Source of the DNA: Bernardetiaceae bacterium
GTDB taxonomy: Bacteria; Bacteroidota; Bacteroidia; Cytophagales; Thermoflexibacteraceae
DNA length: 64,000 nucleotides
NCBI GenBank assembly: GCA_025056255.1
Contig: JANWVT010000008.1
Span: 88,581 to 152,580, forward strand
Direction: 5' to 3'
Below, piece after piece: positions 1-7,962 of the stretch. A program made the position numbers and the translations under genes. The notes beneath the pieces were generated by a model, which saw nothing but the letters and a program-made list of their open reading frames with translations, did not search any database and had not been told where the DNA came from. How positions within the stretch are numbered: the first letter of the stretch is position 1; each line of letters opens with the position of its first letter.

Positions 1-602
1 CTGAAATAGACAGGCGCATTGGTTTTCTGGACTTTGAGCGTTTCCGCTACGACCCGCTGACCTCTCGCGACTATCTCGTGCGGGCACACTGGGCATTGTA
101 TTGCGAAAACTATTTGGAAGGATTTCACATTCCTTTTGTGCATCCCGATTTGAACGCCCTACTGGATTTTGCCACGTACAACACTGAAATTCATGGATTT
201 ATGAATTTGCAGGTAGGCTATGCCAGCAAAGGTTCGGACTGTTTTGCGCTGCCCAAAGGACACCCTGACGAAGGCAAGGAAATAGCCGCTTATTACTTCT
301 GGATTTTCCCGAATTTGATGCTGAATTTCTACCCTTGGGGACTGTCGGTAAATGTGGTTAAGCCCCTGCAACCCGACTTGTGCAAAGTGAGTTTCATTAC
401 CTATGTGTACGACCCTCAGCGATTTAGTCAGCAAACAGCCGCCCAGACTGACAAGGTAGAGCGCGAAGATGAGGCAGTAGTAGAAAGTGTGCAGTTGGGG
501 GTTCGCTCACGCTTCTACAAGTCGGGGCGCTACTCGCCGCGCTATGAGACGGGTGTACATCATTTTCATCAATTGATAGCCAATTGTATGAATACTCAAT
601 AA
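1..602 (+). CDS. Rieske-type ring-hydroxylating oxygenase alpha subunit, C-terminal part (partial)
   Basis: The reading frame is open from base 3, so the true start and the N-terminal Rieske 2Fe-2S domain lie outside the window; the GTG at 78 is internal. What remains is the catalytic START-like domain. It shows the mononuclear iron site as ENYLEGFHIPFVH, with an Asn/Glu pair followed by two histidines spaced as in choline monooxygenase-like and aromatic-ring dioxygenase alpha subunits. The C-terminal half has the expected region around NLMLNFYPWG. The family uses electrons from a reductase to hydroxylate an organic substrate with O2; the substrate cannot be told from this part. No partner reductase is visible downstream, where a sensor kinase follows after 49 bp. 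Confidence 0.85.
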   Translation, partial: EIDRRIGFLDFERFRYDPLTSRDYLVRAHWALYCENYLEGFHIPFVHPDLNALLDFATYNTEIHGFMNLQVGYASKGSDCFALPKGHPDEGKEIAAYYFWIFPNLMLNFYPWGLSVNVVKPLQPDLCKVSFITYVYDPQRFSQQTAAQTDKVEREDEAVVESVQLGVRSRFYKSGRYSPRYETGVHHFHQLIANCMNTQ

Positions 603-651
603 TTCTCAGCATTTTTCGTTAAAATTGTATAACATTTAGCATAATACATAT

Positions 652-2868
652 ATGCGGGGTGTATTGCCATGGGTACGAAATACAATAAAACCTGTCATGA
701 GGGCTATTTTTTACTGGGTAGCCATTGTAGTATCGTGTTCAGCATATGCCCAAAAGGTAGAGTACAAGGTAGAGCTAATAGACGAGCAGGGTGCTCCTGT
801 CAATCAGAAAGGTACCGTTGTTTTTAACAAGAAAGAAGTGGCATATGTGCGCAATGGCAGAGGGCTATTGCTGCTGCCCCGCAATGCACAATGGATTTTT
901 GATGTAAAAACTCATTTGCAACCAGACGATGACCTGATGTATCAGGCAATTTACAAGGGTTGGACTATCAACAAAGAAGCAGGTAAGGTGACAGTAAGGC
1001 TGCAAAAAGTGAGAACGGTTACACTTGTTATCACATATCCTGACGGGCAGCCTTGTACCAATGCAACCATTGTTTTCCAGTGTTATAACAATAACGATAC
1101 ACTCCAAATCAAAGATGTTGCCAATGGACTGGTAAAATTTACGCTTCCATATCAGGTAAATTTGAGCTCAGATAAAGCCTGTAACTTCATTATTGACGGA
1201 TTGCCAGCCAATGTAACTGCGGACAAAAATGGCATTGTTCGCATAACAGCTTCTCGCCCAAAATCTGCCGGCTCTAATCAACTCGCGGCAGACCAGCGCC
1301 TTACCGATGAAACGCGCTTGATACTGTTCAACGATATTTCCAAAAAGCCCTTTGCTAATCAAAAGTTTGTTATTGGCGGACAAACCGTTACTACCGACGC
1401 ACAGGGTTTAGTATCTTTAAAAATGTTGAACGACTTAGATATTCAAGGGTATAATATAGAAAACCAACAGGTTGACGATAAAAGTAATATAGTGAAGGTT
1501 TTTTTGCGCAGTGTGTTTAAGCCAGCAACAATAGAGTCGGAGTCGGCAACATTAGAAGCCCAGCTGGAGGCGCTCATCCACATGTTGGGTGACCGCAACA
1601 ATATTATGGAGCAAGCCATCGAGCGGATTAAGCTTCGTATCAATGCAGACCGCAGCTTTACCAAAGAACAGCGCGAGCGACTGACGCGCCAAATCCACAT
1701 TCTCAAAAATATTACCGACCAGAATGATGAAGCATATAAAAAAGCGCATCAAGAAATCAAAAACATTCTTCGACAAATTAATACTCGCTCTCCTGTTGAT
1801 ACTACCATAGAAAAAGAACTTTTATTGACTACTCAAAAACTAAGGCAAGCAGAGCAAGACAAAGTACGCATCCAGCAAGAACAAAAGCTGGCAGAGGAAA
1901 AATCGCGCATGCAGTTGCAAGCAGCACTAAGCGTAGCTGGATTTTTGTTCTTTTTAGTATTGGTATTTCTTGTGGTTAATAAAAGTATCAACCGGCAGAA
2001 GCGAGAGCTTGCTTTCCGCATGGAAGAAATCAACCGTCAGAATGACAAGATTCGTTCTCAAAATGAATTGTTGCTGATGCAGCAGGAAGAAATTGCGCGC
2101 AAAAATATGCGTTTGGAAGAACTGAACAATGAAAAAAATAGCTTGATGGATATTGTAGCGCACGATTTAAAATCGCCGCTCAGCAAAGTGGTAAACATTG
2201 CTCAGTTGCTGCCTGTTGTAGGCGAGCTCAACGAAGAGCAGCGCAACTATGTTAATATTATTCGCAAATCGGCTTTAGAAGGTACGCGCTTCATAGAGGA
2301 TTTGCTCAACATCAATGCTATTGAGCAAGGACAACTACTTGCAATTACACCTGAAAAAATCAGTCTTCCGGTTTTTTTGCCCGAACTGCTCAGAAACTTT
2401 CGCAATCAGGCAGATGCTAAGTCTATTCGCTTGCACTTTCAAAATAAAGCTGATGATGCTGTTATCAGCACCGACCGCGAATATTTGAAGCGCATTATGG
2501 AAAACTTGATATCTAATGCTATTAAATTTTCGCCGTCGGGCGGCAATGTTTATGTAAAAGTGAAAGATGCAGATATGCATTTGCACATTTCGGTGCAAGA
2601 CGAAGGACCGGGTATTAGTCAAGAAGACCAAAAGTACATGTTTAAAAAATTTCAACGGCTTTCAGCACGTCCTACGGGCAGGGAGGGTTCAACGGGCTTG
2701 GGGCTTGCTATCGTTAAGCTATTAACCGAGCGACTGGGCGGTCAAATTGTGGTAAATAGCACAGAAAGCAGCAAGGGGGCAGAGTTTATAGTAATGTTGC
2801 CCAAAGCACCCTCTTTTTACTTACAGGATAATGAAACAGAACAGCCGATTGGGGCTTATGTAAATTGA
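652..2868 (+). CDS. Membrane sensor histidine kinase with periplasmic N-terminal domain
   Basis: This is a 738-residue protein. A signal-like hydrophobic stretch ends in AYAQ; the better start may be the ATG at 697, which gives a cleaner signal peptide, while the ATG at 652 adds 15 residues. A long periplasmic part with carboxypeptidase-regulatory-like beta segments (roughly 35-300) and a helical part (300-420) lead to one membrane helix at about 422-445 and a cytoplasmic coiled coil. The HisKA H-box is DIVAHDLKSPLS with phospho-acceptor His504. The ATPase boxes follow: N-box ENLISNAIKF from 617, G1 DEGPGIS from 650 and a G2 GSTGLGLA at about 679-686. There is no receiver domain and no adjacent response regulator, so its partner is unknown. 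Its last 13 bases overlap the convergent DUF4178 gene. Confidence 0.9.
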   Translation: MRGVLPWVRNTIKPVMRAIFYWVAIVVSCSAYAQKVEYKVELIDEQGAPVNQKGTVVFNKKEVAYVRNGRGLLLLPRNAQWIFDVKTHLQPDDDLMYQAIYKGWTINKEAGKVTVRLQKVRTVTLVITYPDGQPCTNATIVFQCYNNNDTLQIKDVANGLVKFTLPYQVNLSSDKACNFIIDGLPANVTADKNGIVRITASRPKSAGSNQLAADQRLTDETRLILFNDISKKPFANQKFVIGGQTVTTDAQGLVSLKMLNDLDIQGYNIENQQVDDKSNIVKVFLRSVFKPATIESESATLEAQLEALIHMLGDRNNIMEQAIERIKLRINADRSFTKEQRERLTRQIHILKNITDQNDEAYKKAHQEIKNILRQINTRSPVDTTIEKELLLTTQKLRQAEQDKVRIQQEQKLAEEKSRMQLQAALSVAGFLFFLVLVFLVVNKSINRQKRELAFRMEEINRQNDKIRSQNELLLMQQEEIARKNMRLEELNNEKNSLMDIVAHDLKSPLSKVVNIAQLLPVVGELNEEQRNYVNIIRKSALEGTRFIEDLLNINAIEQGQLLAITPEKISLPVFLPELLRNFRNQADAKSIRLHFQNKADDAVISTDREYLKRIMENLISNAIKFSPSGGNVYVKVKDADMHLHISVQDEGPGISQEDQKYMFKKFQRLSARPTGREGSTGLGLAIVKLLTERLGGQIVVNSTESSKGAEFIVMLPKAPSFYLQDNETEQPIGAYVN

Positions 2869-3491
2869 ATATCTCTGATAGCCAGCGGCAGCCCCCAACT
2901 CACTGACGTTCCTTCAACAGTGTAGTCAATGCTTACCAAAGCACCGCTGCAAATGCCATCAATATAATCGGCTTGCTCGCCCGGTACTACTAAAAAAGGA
3001 AGTTCTCCTTCGCCTCCTTGAATAGTAGCTTTGTGCTTCTCTACCACAAAAATGTTGTTTTTATGGAACCTGCTCTCGTCTGGTAGCTGCAGTGAGAGGG
3101 TAATGGTTTGTCCTACTCTTACAGAGGAGAAATGTGGCATTTCCCCTTGCGCGGGTATTTTTCTGAAAAGCGTAACTTCGCCTTCATCTTCTTGTAGCCA
3201 TGCCTCCTCTTCGTAGTTGAGCAGTACTAACCATTCGTCCCAAAAACCTTCGTAATATGAAAAACGCAACCTGCCCACTATTTCAAATGGCAGGCTCTTT
3301 TTAATGGTGCCGCGTTGGTGCAGTGCAAACAGCGAACCATAGTCGGCAAGCAATACTTTGGCTGAGCCATAGGCTTCTAATCCATGGGGGCTAACAAAAC
3401 TGGTTTGACCGCAATAGCTACATACAACCGACTTGGCAGCCCGATAACTGAGCGCGAGTGGCGCACCACAAGAAGGACAATTTATGTGCAT
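2856..3491 (-). CDS. DUF4178 protein with N-terminal zinc ribbon
   Basis: I take the start at 3491 (MHINCPSCG) because the longer open frame to 3581 would run into the HAD gene upstream and adds an unrelated hydrophobic stretch. Two CxxC pairs (CPSC near residue 5 and CSYC near 24) make a small zinc ribbon. The rest matches DUF4178: a VGRLRFSYYEGFWDEW region followed by a beta-rich part. DUF4178 proteins are often found with PspA, polyamine or membrane-stress genes, but their biochemical role is not established, and none of those partners is adjacent. The gene lies 13 bp downstream of the HAD phosphatase stop-to-start and is probably cotranscribed with it. Confidence 0.75.
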   Translation of the reverse strand: MHINCPSCGAPLALSYRAAKSVVCSYCGQTSFVSPHGLEAYGSAKVLLADYGSLFALHQRGTIKKSLPFEIVGRLRFSYYEGFWDEWLVLLNYEEEAWLQEDEGEVTLFRKIPAQGEMPHFSSVRVGQTITLSLQLPDESRFHKNNIFVVEKHKATIQGGEGELPFLVVPGEQADYIDGICSGALVSIDYTVEGTSVSWGLPLAIRDIQFT

Positions 3492-3504
3492 AGTAGGTAG
3501 GCGT

Positions 3505-4152
3505 TTAGTTAAAAATACGAACAATATCGGTATTGCCAGTAAGATGAATTGCTTGAAGCCCTGCTTTTTTAGCTCCCTCAACGTGCTGAATAGAATCGTC
3601 TATGAATAGTGTTTCTTTTGCTTCCAAGCCATGTGTTTCTAAAATGTAGTGAAATACCTCCGGGTGAGGTTTACACATTCCTAATAGGTGGGAGTAATAA
3701 TCTTGCTCAAAAAAATGACTTAAAGAGGCAATACCGTGTTGTGTTTGAATGATTTTTTCAAAAGCAGCTTTGTGAATAGCATTGGTATTGCTAAGTAAAA
3801 AAATTCGTTTTTGACTTTTGAGCTGTTCAAGTAATTGCAAGCGTTCAATGGGCAAATCTAACAGCATGGCATTCCAACAATGGTCTATTTCGGCGTCGCT
3901 TAGTGGGGCTTGTAATTCTTGCCGAAGAATTTGGCGGAACTCGTCAGGAGTAATTTTGCCAGTTTCAAAGTCTGTAAAAAAGGCTTTTTGTTTATTTTGG
4001 CTATACCATTGTGTAAAATCTTTACCGGTAAGTGTTGAAAAAGCCCGAATAGTGCGGGCAATGTCCAAATTCAGAAGAACACCTCCTAAGTCAAAAATAA
4101 TATTAGGAAACGCTTTGGGCTGCATCTTTTCTTTTTTCGCCAAATTTGCCAA
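3505..4152 (-). CDS. HAD-superfamily phosphatase (subfamily IA, YihX-like)
   Basis: All four HAD motifs are visible. Motif I is FDLGGVLLNLD, whose first Asp is the nucleophile (the second acid position is Gly, as in YihX-type members). Motif II is LLSNTN, motif III is the Lys in CKPHPE, and motif IV is FIDDS. An alpha-helical cap sits between motifs I and II. The start may be 4152 or the internal Met at 4125, which lies closer to motif I. Members hydrolyse small phosphate esters such as sugar phosphates; the substrate is not deducible. It is divergent from the lipoprotein gene at 4238, with an 85-bp shared upstream region. Confidence 0.85.
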   Translation of the reverse strand: MANLAKKEKMQPKAFPNIIFDLGGVLLNLDIARTIRAFSTLTGKDFTQWYSQNKQKAFFTDFETGKITPDEFRQILRQELQAPLSDAEIDHCWNAMLLDLPIERLQLLEQLKSQKRIFLLSNTNAIHKAAFEKIIQTQHGIASLSHFFEQDYYSHLLGMCKPHPEVFHYILETHGLEAKETLFIDDSIQHVEGAKKAGLQAIHLTGNTDIVRIFN

Positions 4153-4237
4153 AAGTTTAGCTGTGTTTTACCATCTTGGCATCATTTTTTGAGCACCAAG
4201 CACACAAAGCACACAATGAAGTAAACAGCCAAACACT

Positions 4238-5299
4238 ATGAAACATCTATGCAGGCAAATAATAACAGGTGGGTGCTTGTTGATTTTAGGAGCTTGTGCT
4301 GCTTTGCCCGACCTCTCAGGATATGCACAACAAACACGAGACCTCACTACTGCTATCAATAAAGCATACACACAAACCGAAACTGATGTTACTCGGCGAT
4401 ACATTAAAACCAATCGCAAGTTTATTATTGACACGTTGCGAAATGCGTGGGAACCCACCCGACAGGCACTAACTGCCTTAGCAGCTTATGCAGATGCTTT
4501 GGCGAAATGCACTGCCGCTCAGAACGACCCTCGGGCACTGCATCAACTTGGCGCGCAACTGAACCGATTAGCTGCTACTGCCCGAAACTTTGCCCCTATT
4601 CAAGGGCGGGCTGCAAGCGAAATTGCCAATGCTGCTATTTTTCTTATCAAACAAGCGCAGTTAGCTGCCACTCGCCGCAAATTAGGTTTACTTCTTACAG
4701 ATGCTGATGTGGTAATTCAGCGCATATCTGTTTTGTTGCAAGAAAATTTAACCGACTTGCACCGCATTCACCGCATTGTATTAGAGGATGACTTGGACGA
4801 CCTATCGGTTAAATATGCTAAAATTGCTTTGCAATATGAGGAAAGGCTCAAAATCAACGAGTCGTTGATGCCTGAGATGCTCGCTATTGCCGAGTATAAA
4901 CAGGCTAAACTACAAGCTCGCAAAGCTTCTTTACTGCAACAAATCAGCATCGACCGCAACCCTATGCAAGCTGCCTCCGAAGAAGAATTGGTCAAAAGGC
5001 GTGAAGCAGATATATTACAAGTGTACAATGCCAATCAGGAGTTTTTAAAAAATAATGAGTCGGTTTACAAGGAATATGTGCAAAGCCTAACTGCCATGAA
5101 TGAAAAAATGGTACAAGCCAGTATATTGCACCGCAATACAATAGCTGCTTTGCAAGCATGGGCAAGTGTTCATGCCTCGTTGAAGCAAATAGATACTGTG
5201 GGCAAGGCATTTAGTTTTGCCGAGTTTGTAACAGCAGTGCAAAATATGCAACAGGTTTATACTGCCTACGACAAACCTTTTAACCCTCCAAGAAGATGA
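4238..5299 (+). CDS. Helical lipoprotein of unknown function
   Basis: A 353-residue protein starting with a lipoprotein signal peptide; the lipobox is LGAC, with the Cys at about residue 20. The mature part is rich in Ala, Leu, Gln and charged residues and looks almost wholly alpha-helical, with long amphipathic stretches suggesting a helical bundle or coiled coil facing the periplasm. I recognise no family. Its stop overlaps the start of the next gene in an ATGA, so translation of the two is likely coupled. The partner has no signal peptide, so the pair would sit on opposite sides of the inner membrane unless they are merely coexpressed. Confidence 0.75.
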   Translation: MKHLCRQIITGGCLLILGACAALPDLSGYAQQTRDLTTAINKAYTQTETDVTRRYIKTNRKFIIDTLRNAWEPTRQALTALAAYADALAKCTAAQNDPRALHQLGAQLNRLAATARNFAPIQGRAASEIANAAIFLIKQAQLAATRRKLGLLLTDADVVIQRISVLLQENLTDLHRIHRIVLEDDLDDLSVKYAKIALQYEERLKINESLMPEMLAIAEYKQAKLQARKASLLQQISIDRNPMQAASEEELVKRREADILQVYNANQEFLKNNESVYKEYVQSLTAMNEKMVQASILHRNTIAALQAWASVHASLKQIDTVGKAFSFAEFVTAVQNMQQVYTAYDKPFNPPRR

Positions 5300-5829
5300 G
5301 CAGAGCAACTTGGGTAGCTAAGCTGTTAGCCCTTACCGAAAAAGCCGAAAAGGCTGTGAGCAGTAAAGACTTGGAAGCACAAATGAAAGTGCGCCAAGAA
5401 CTGAGAGACTTGATGCAAAATCCAGAAGTTCCCTCTGAGGTGCTGCAAGTGGCCAAAACCTTTAAGGAAGACTTGTCGGCTGCTATTATTGATGGTTCTA
5501 TCAAAAACATACAAGCGCGAAGTGAAGAGTTGCGCCGTTTGAGCAGCACTTTAAGCGAAATTACCGCCGATGTACAGCATATTCGCCAGTTTGCCGTAAC
5601 AGCTGCTGCCCGTATTGCCGATGGCGTGCAACAAGCTATGTTAGCATGGCAAGAATTCCAAAAGATAGAAAACCAACTGAAAGCTCAACTCAACACTCCC
5701 GAGGAGGTTGAAACATTGGAAAAACTACAAGCTGTTTTTCACTCGCTGCGAAAAACTCAGGAACTGGTGCAAAACTTCAAAAAAGAAGTACTCGACAAAG
5801 GCAAAACAGATGCACCCAGCAAATCTTAG
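5296..5829 (+). CDS. Small coiled-coil protein of unknown function
   Basis: A 177-residue protein with no signal peptide or membrane segment. Heptad-like Leu/Ala/Val spacing runs through most of its length, and the end (about residues 150-177) is Lys-rich. The start codon overlaps the preceding lipoprotein stop (ATGA), the clearest sign of an operon here. No enzymatic motif is seen. It could be a cytoplasmic structural or adaptor partner of the lipoprotein gene product, but that is inference from gene order only. Confidence 0.7.
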   Translation: MSRATWVAKLLALTEKAEKAVSSKDLEAQMKVRQELRDLMQNPEVPSEVLQVAKTFKEDLSAAIIDGSIKNIQARSEELRRLSSTLSEITADVQHIRQFAVTAAARIADGVQQAMLAWQEFQKIENQLKAQLNTPEEVETLEKLQAVFHSLRKTQELVQNFKKEVLDKGKTDAPSKS

Positions 5830-6191
5830 CACCTAATTATTTATTCACTCGCATAACTTAATGCGCATTTTACGCTGAGTAACTGTGGCTCCATGTTCAG
5901 AAAAACTTAAATCAATCCTTAGACAGGATGGCAAGATTAACAGGATTTTAGTATTGAAATAGCTGACAAACAAACTCAGCTATGGAAGTTTGGATTGAGG
6001 ATTTCGAATTTCGGAATTTTCTTCTTGCTACACTCCAAAATCTTCTCCTCGTTGCGCGTGTCCACATGCGCGACAAATTTGGATTAGGTTGCTTGGGAAG
6101 AGATGAACAATAGCGAGTTTGCCTTAACTTGGCAAAATAAACCGTACCAAAACCTAAACAACTATTCAAACCGCCTGACTATTTTCAAGAC
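5830..6191. other. Intergenic region with one copy of a dispersed 28-bp repeat
   Basis: No convincing gene. Bases 5921-5948 carry a purine-rich motif around AGGATGGCAAGATTAACAGG, which recurs inverted at 50903-50930 with 26 of 28 positions equal. The remainder is AT-rich and unremarkable. A 73-codon minus-strand frame at 5948-6169 has unnatural composition and was not called. Confidence 0.5.
5921..5948 (+). repeat. Dispersed intergenic repeat, copy 1
   Basis: Twenty-eight bases that recur in reverse complement at 50903-50930 with two mismatches. Both copies sit in gene-free stretches between transcription units. That fits a small dispersed intergenic repeat, though two copies in 64 kb is thin evidence. 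Confidence 0.5.
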
Positions 6192-7580
6192 ATGAAAAAG
6201 ACAGTAGTGCTAAACGTAGTAGGGCTTTGTAGCTCACTCATAGGAGAACATACGCCCTTTCTGAAACAGTGGATAGCACACGGACGCGCTATTGCCATAG
6301 AAAATATGCTACCTGCAGTTACTTGCCCAGTACAAGCTACTTACCTAACTGGAAAACACGTGAGCCAACATGGTATTGTGGCAAATGGCTGGTACGACCG
6401 CACCGACTGCGAAGTCAAATTTTGGAAACAGTCTAACAAATTGGTACAAGCCCCTAAAATATGGGAACAAGCGCGCCAGAAAGATCCTCACTTTACGGTT
6501 TGCAATTTGTTTTGGTGGTACAACATGTACAGTTCGGTCAATTACAGCGTTACGCCACGCCCACAATACTGGGCAGACGGTACTAAAGTGCCAGACTGCT
6601 ACTCTCAACCAGCCGATTTACGAGACAAACTGCAACAACAACTGGGCACTTTTCCTTTATTCGACTTTTGGGGACCACGAACTTCTATCCGTTCTTCTCA
6701 ATGGATTGCTCAGGCTGCCAAGCTAATAGAAGAATGGTATCAGCCTACTCTCACCCTCATTTACCTCCCGCATTTGGACTATAACCTGCAACGCTATGGC
6801 ACACAGCACCCTATCATTGCCAAAGATTTGGCAGCCATTGACGCGGTATGTGCAGATTTAATACAGTTTTATGAAAGCCGCGATGCTGCGGTGTTGTTGC
6901 TTTCCGAATATGGGATTACCGATGTGAATCATCCGATTCATTTGAATCGGTTGTTTAGACAACAAGGATGGTTGCAAGTGCGCCGCGAGCATCATCAAAC
7001 CGAATTGCTCGATGCCGGTGCAAGCAAGGTGTTTGCCGTTGCCGACCATCAGGTGGCTCATATCTACATGAATGAGCCCTCACTGTTGCCACAAGTAAAA
7101 CAACTGCTGGAAAAGACCCCGGGCGTGGAGTGGGTATTAGACCAAGCTGGCAAAGTGCAGCATCATCTTCAACACGAACGTGCAGGAGACTTAGTTGCTG
7201 TTGCTGACGCCCATAGCTGGTTTACTTACTACTATTGGTTAGATGACCGCCACGCGCCCGATTTTGCTCGCCTTGTAGATATTCACAAAAAACCCGGCTA
7301 CGACCCCGTAGAAATGTTTACAGACCCTACCAAGCCATTAATGCCGCTGCGAATTGCTTGGAAACTAATCCAAAAAAAACTTGGGTTTCGGGTGCTGATG
7401 GATGTAATTCCTCTGGACGCCACCCTTATTCGTGGCTCACACGGGCGCATTACCGAACAAGTAGCCCACAAACCCATATTAGCCACTCGCCACGTCGAGT
7501 GTTTACCTGAGCTACCTATTTGCCAACCTACCGAAGTCTATCAGCTAATGTGGAAGCTGTTAAATAGGGAGGATAGTTGA
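6192..7580 (+). CDS. Type I phosphodiesterase / nucleotide pyrophosphatase family protein
   Basis: A 462-residue member of the alkaline phosphatase superfamily. The nucleophile is probably the Thr in MLPAVTCPVQATYLTG, followed by the family's HGIVANGWYDR segment. Further metal ligands are seen in LPHLDYNLQRYG, in LLSEYGITDV, in VADAHSW and near the end in GSHG. There is no signal peptide, so it should act in the cytoplasm, unlike many exported relatives. The family hydrolyses phosphodiester or pyrophosphate bonds with two bound metals. A homologous gene occurs in the ebo (eustigmatophyte/bacterial) clusters of some Bacteroidota, but no ebo neighbours are present here. Confidence 0.85.
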   Translation: MKKTVVLNVVGLCSSLIGEHTPFLKQWIAHGRAIAIENMLPAVTCPVQATYLTGKHVSQHGIVANGWYDRTDCEVKFWKQSNKLVQAPKIWEQARQKDPHFTVCNLFWWYNMYSSVNYSVTPRPQYWADGTKVPDCYSQPADLRDKLQQQLGTFPLFDFWGPRTSIRSSQWIAQAAKLIEEWYQPTLTLIYLPHLDYNLQRYGTQHPIIAKDLAAIDAVCADLIQFYESRDAAVLLLSEYGITDVNHPIHLNRLFRQQGWLQVRREHHQTELLDAGASKVFAVADHQVAHIYMNEPSLLPQVKQLLEKTPGVEWVLDQAGKVQHHLQHERAGDLVAVADAHSWFTYYYWLDDRHAPDFARLVDIHKKPGYDPVEMFTDPTKPLMPLRIAWKLIQKKLGFRVLMDVIPLDATLIRGSHGRITEQVAHKPILATRHVECLPELPICQPTEVYQLMWKLLNREDS

Positions 7581-7906
7581 TAGCGCCGCAAAAAAAGTTG
7601 CCAATTCTAATGCTTAAAAAGTCAACAAGCTGTTGAAACTCATTCATCGGTTGACTGTGGGCAATCTTTATGCTTTCAGTTCAAACCAACTCAATACGTG
7701 CAAAACTATGCTAACGCAAGTTATGCGATTCAACATCTGAAAAATTTCATTTCTACATGGCTTGTGGTAGGTTGCTGTTGGTTTGTTTCGATTATCAAAT
7801 CTTGTCACCCTGTCTCAACCTCCTTTTGCATACAACAACGCAGAGCCATTTACAACTGTTCATTTAGCTTGTAAACCTTACCTTGTGCTGTGGGCTTGCG
7901 TGTGAG
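7581..7906. other. Intergenic region without a visible gene
   Basis: No frame with protein-like composition and no RNA structure I can recognise. It ends at the strong shared hairpin terminator at 7907-7937. Confidence 0.5.
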
Positions 7907-7937
7907 AAAACCCGATAGCTGTTGTCTATCGGGTTTT
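7907..7937 (-). terminator. Strong bidirectional intrinsic terminator
   Basis: A perfect 12-bp stem (AAAACCCGATAG against CTATCGGGTTTT) with a 7-nt loop. The A/T tracts at both stem ends can supply the U-run on either strand. It lies 25 bp past the stop of the minus-strand DEAD-box gene. Confidence 0.85.
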
Positions 7938-7962
7938 GTGTGGCAATTTGCTATGGCTTGTG

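Noticed and set aside
3492..3581. N-terminal extension of the DUF4178 protein
   Set aside because: It overlaps the HAD phosphatase coding sequence, and the zinc ribbon begins directly after the ATG at 3491.
5948..6169. Small minus-strand gene of 73 codons
   Set aside because: Composition is not protein-like, there is no recognisable motif or start signal, and the region overlaps a dispersed repeat.
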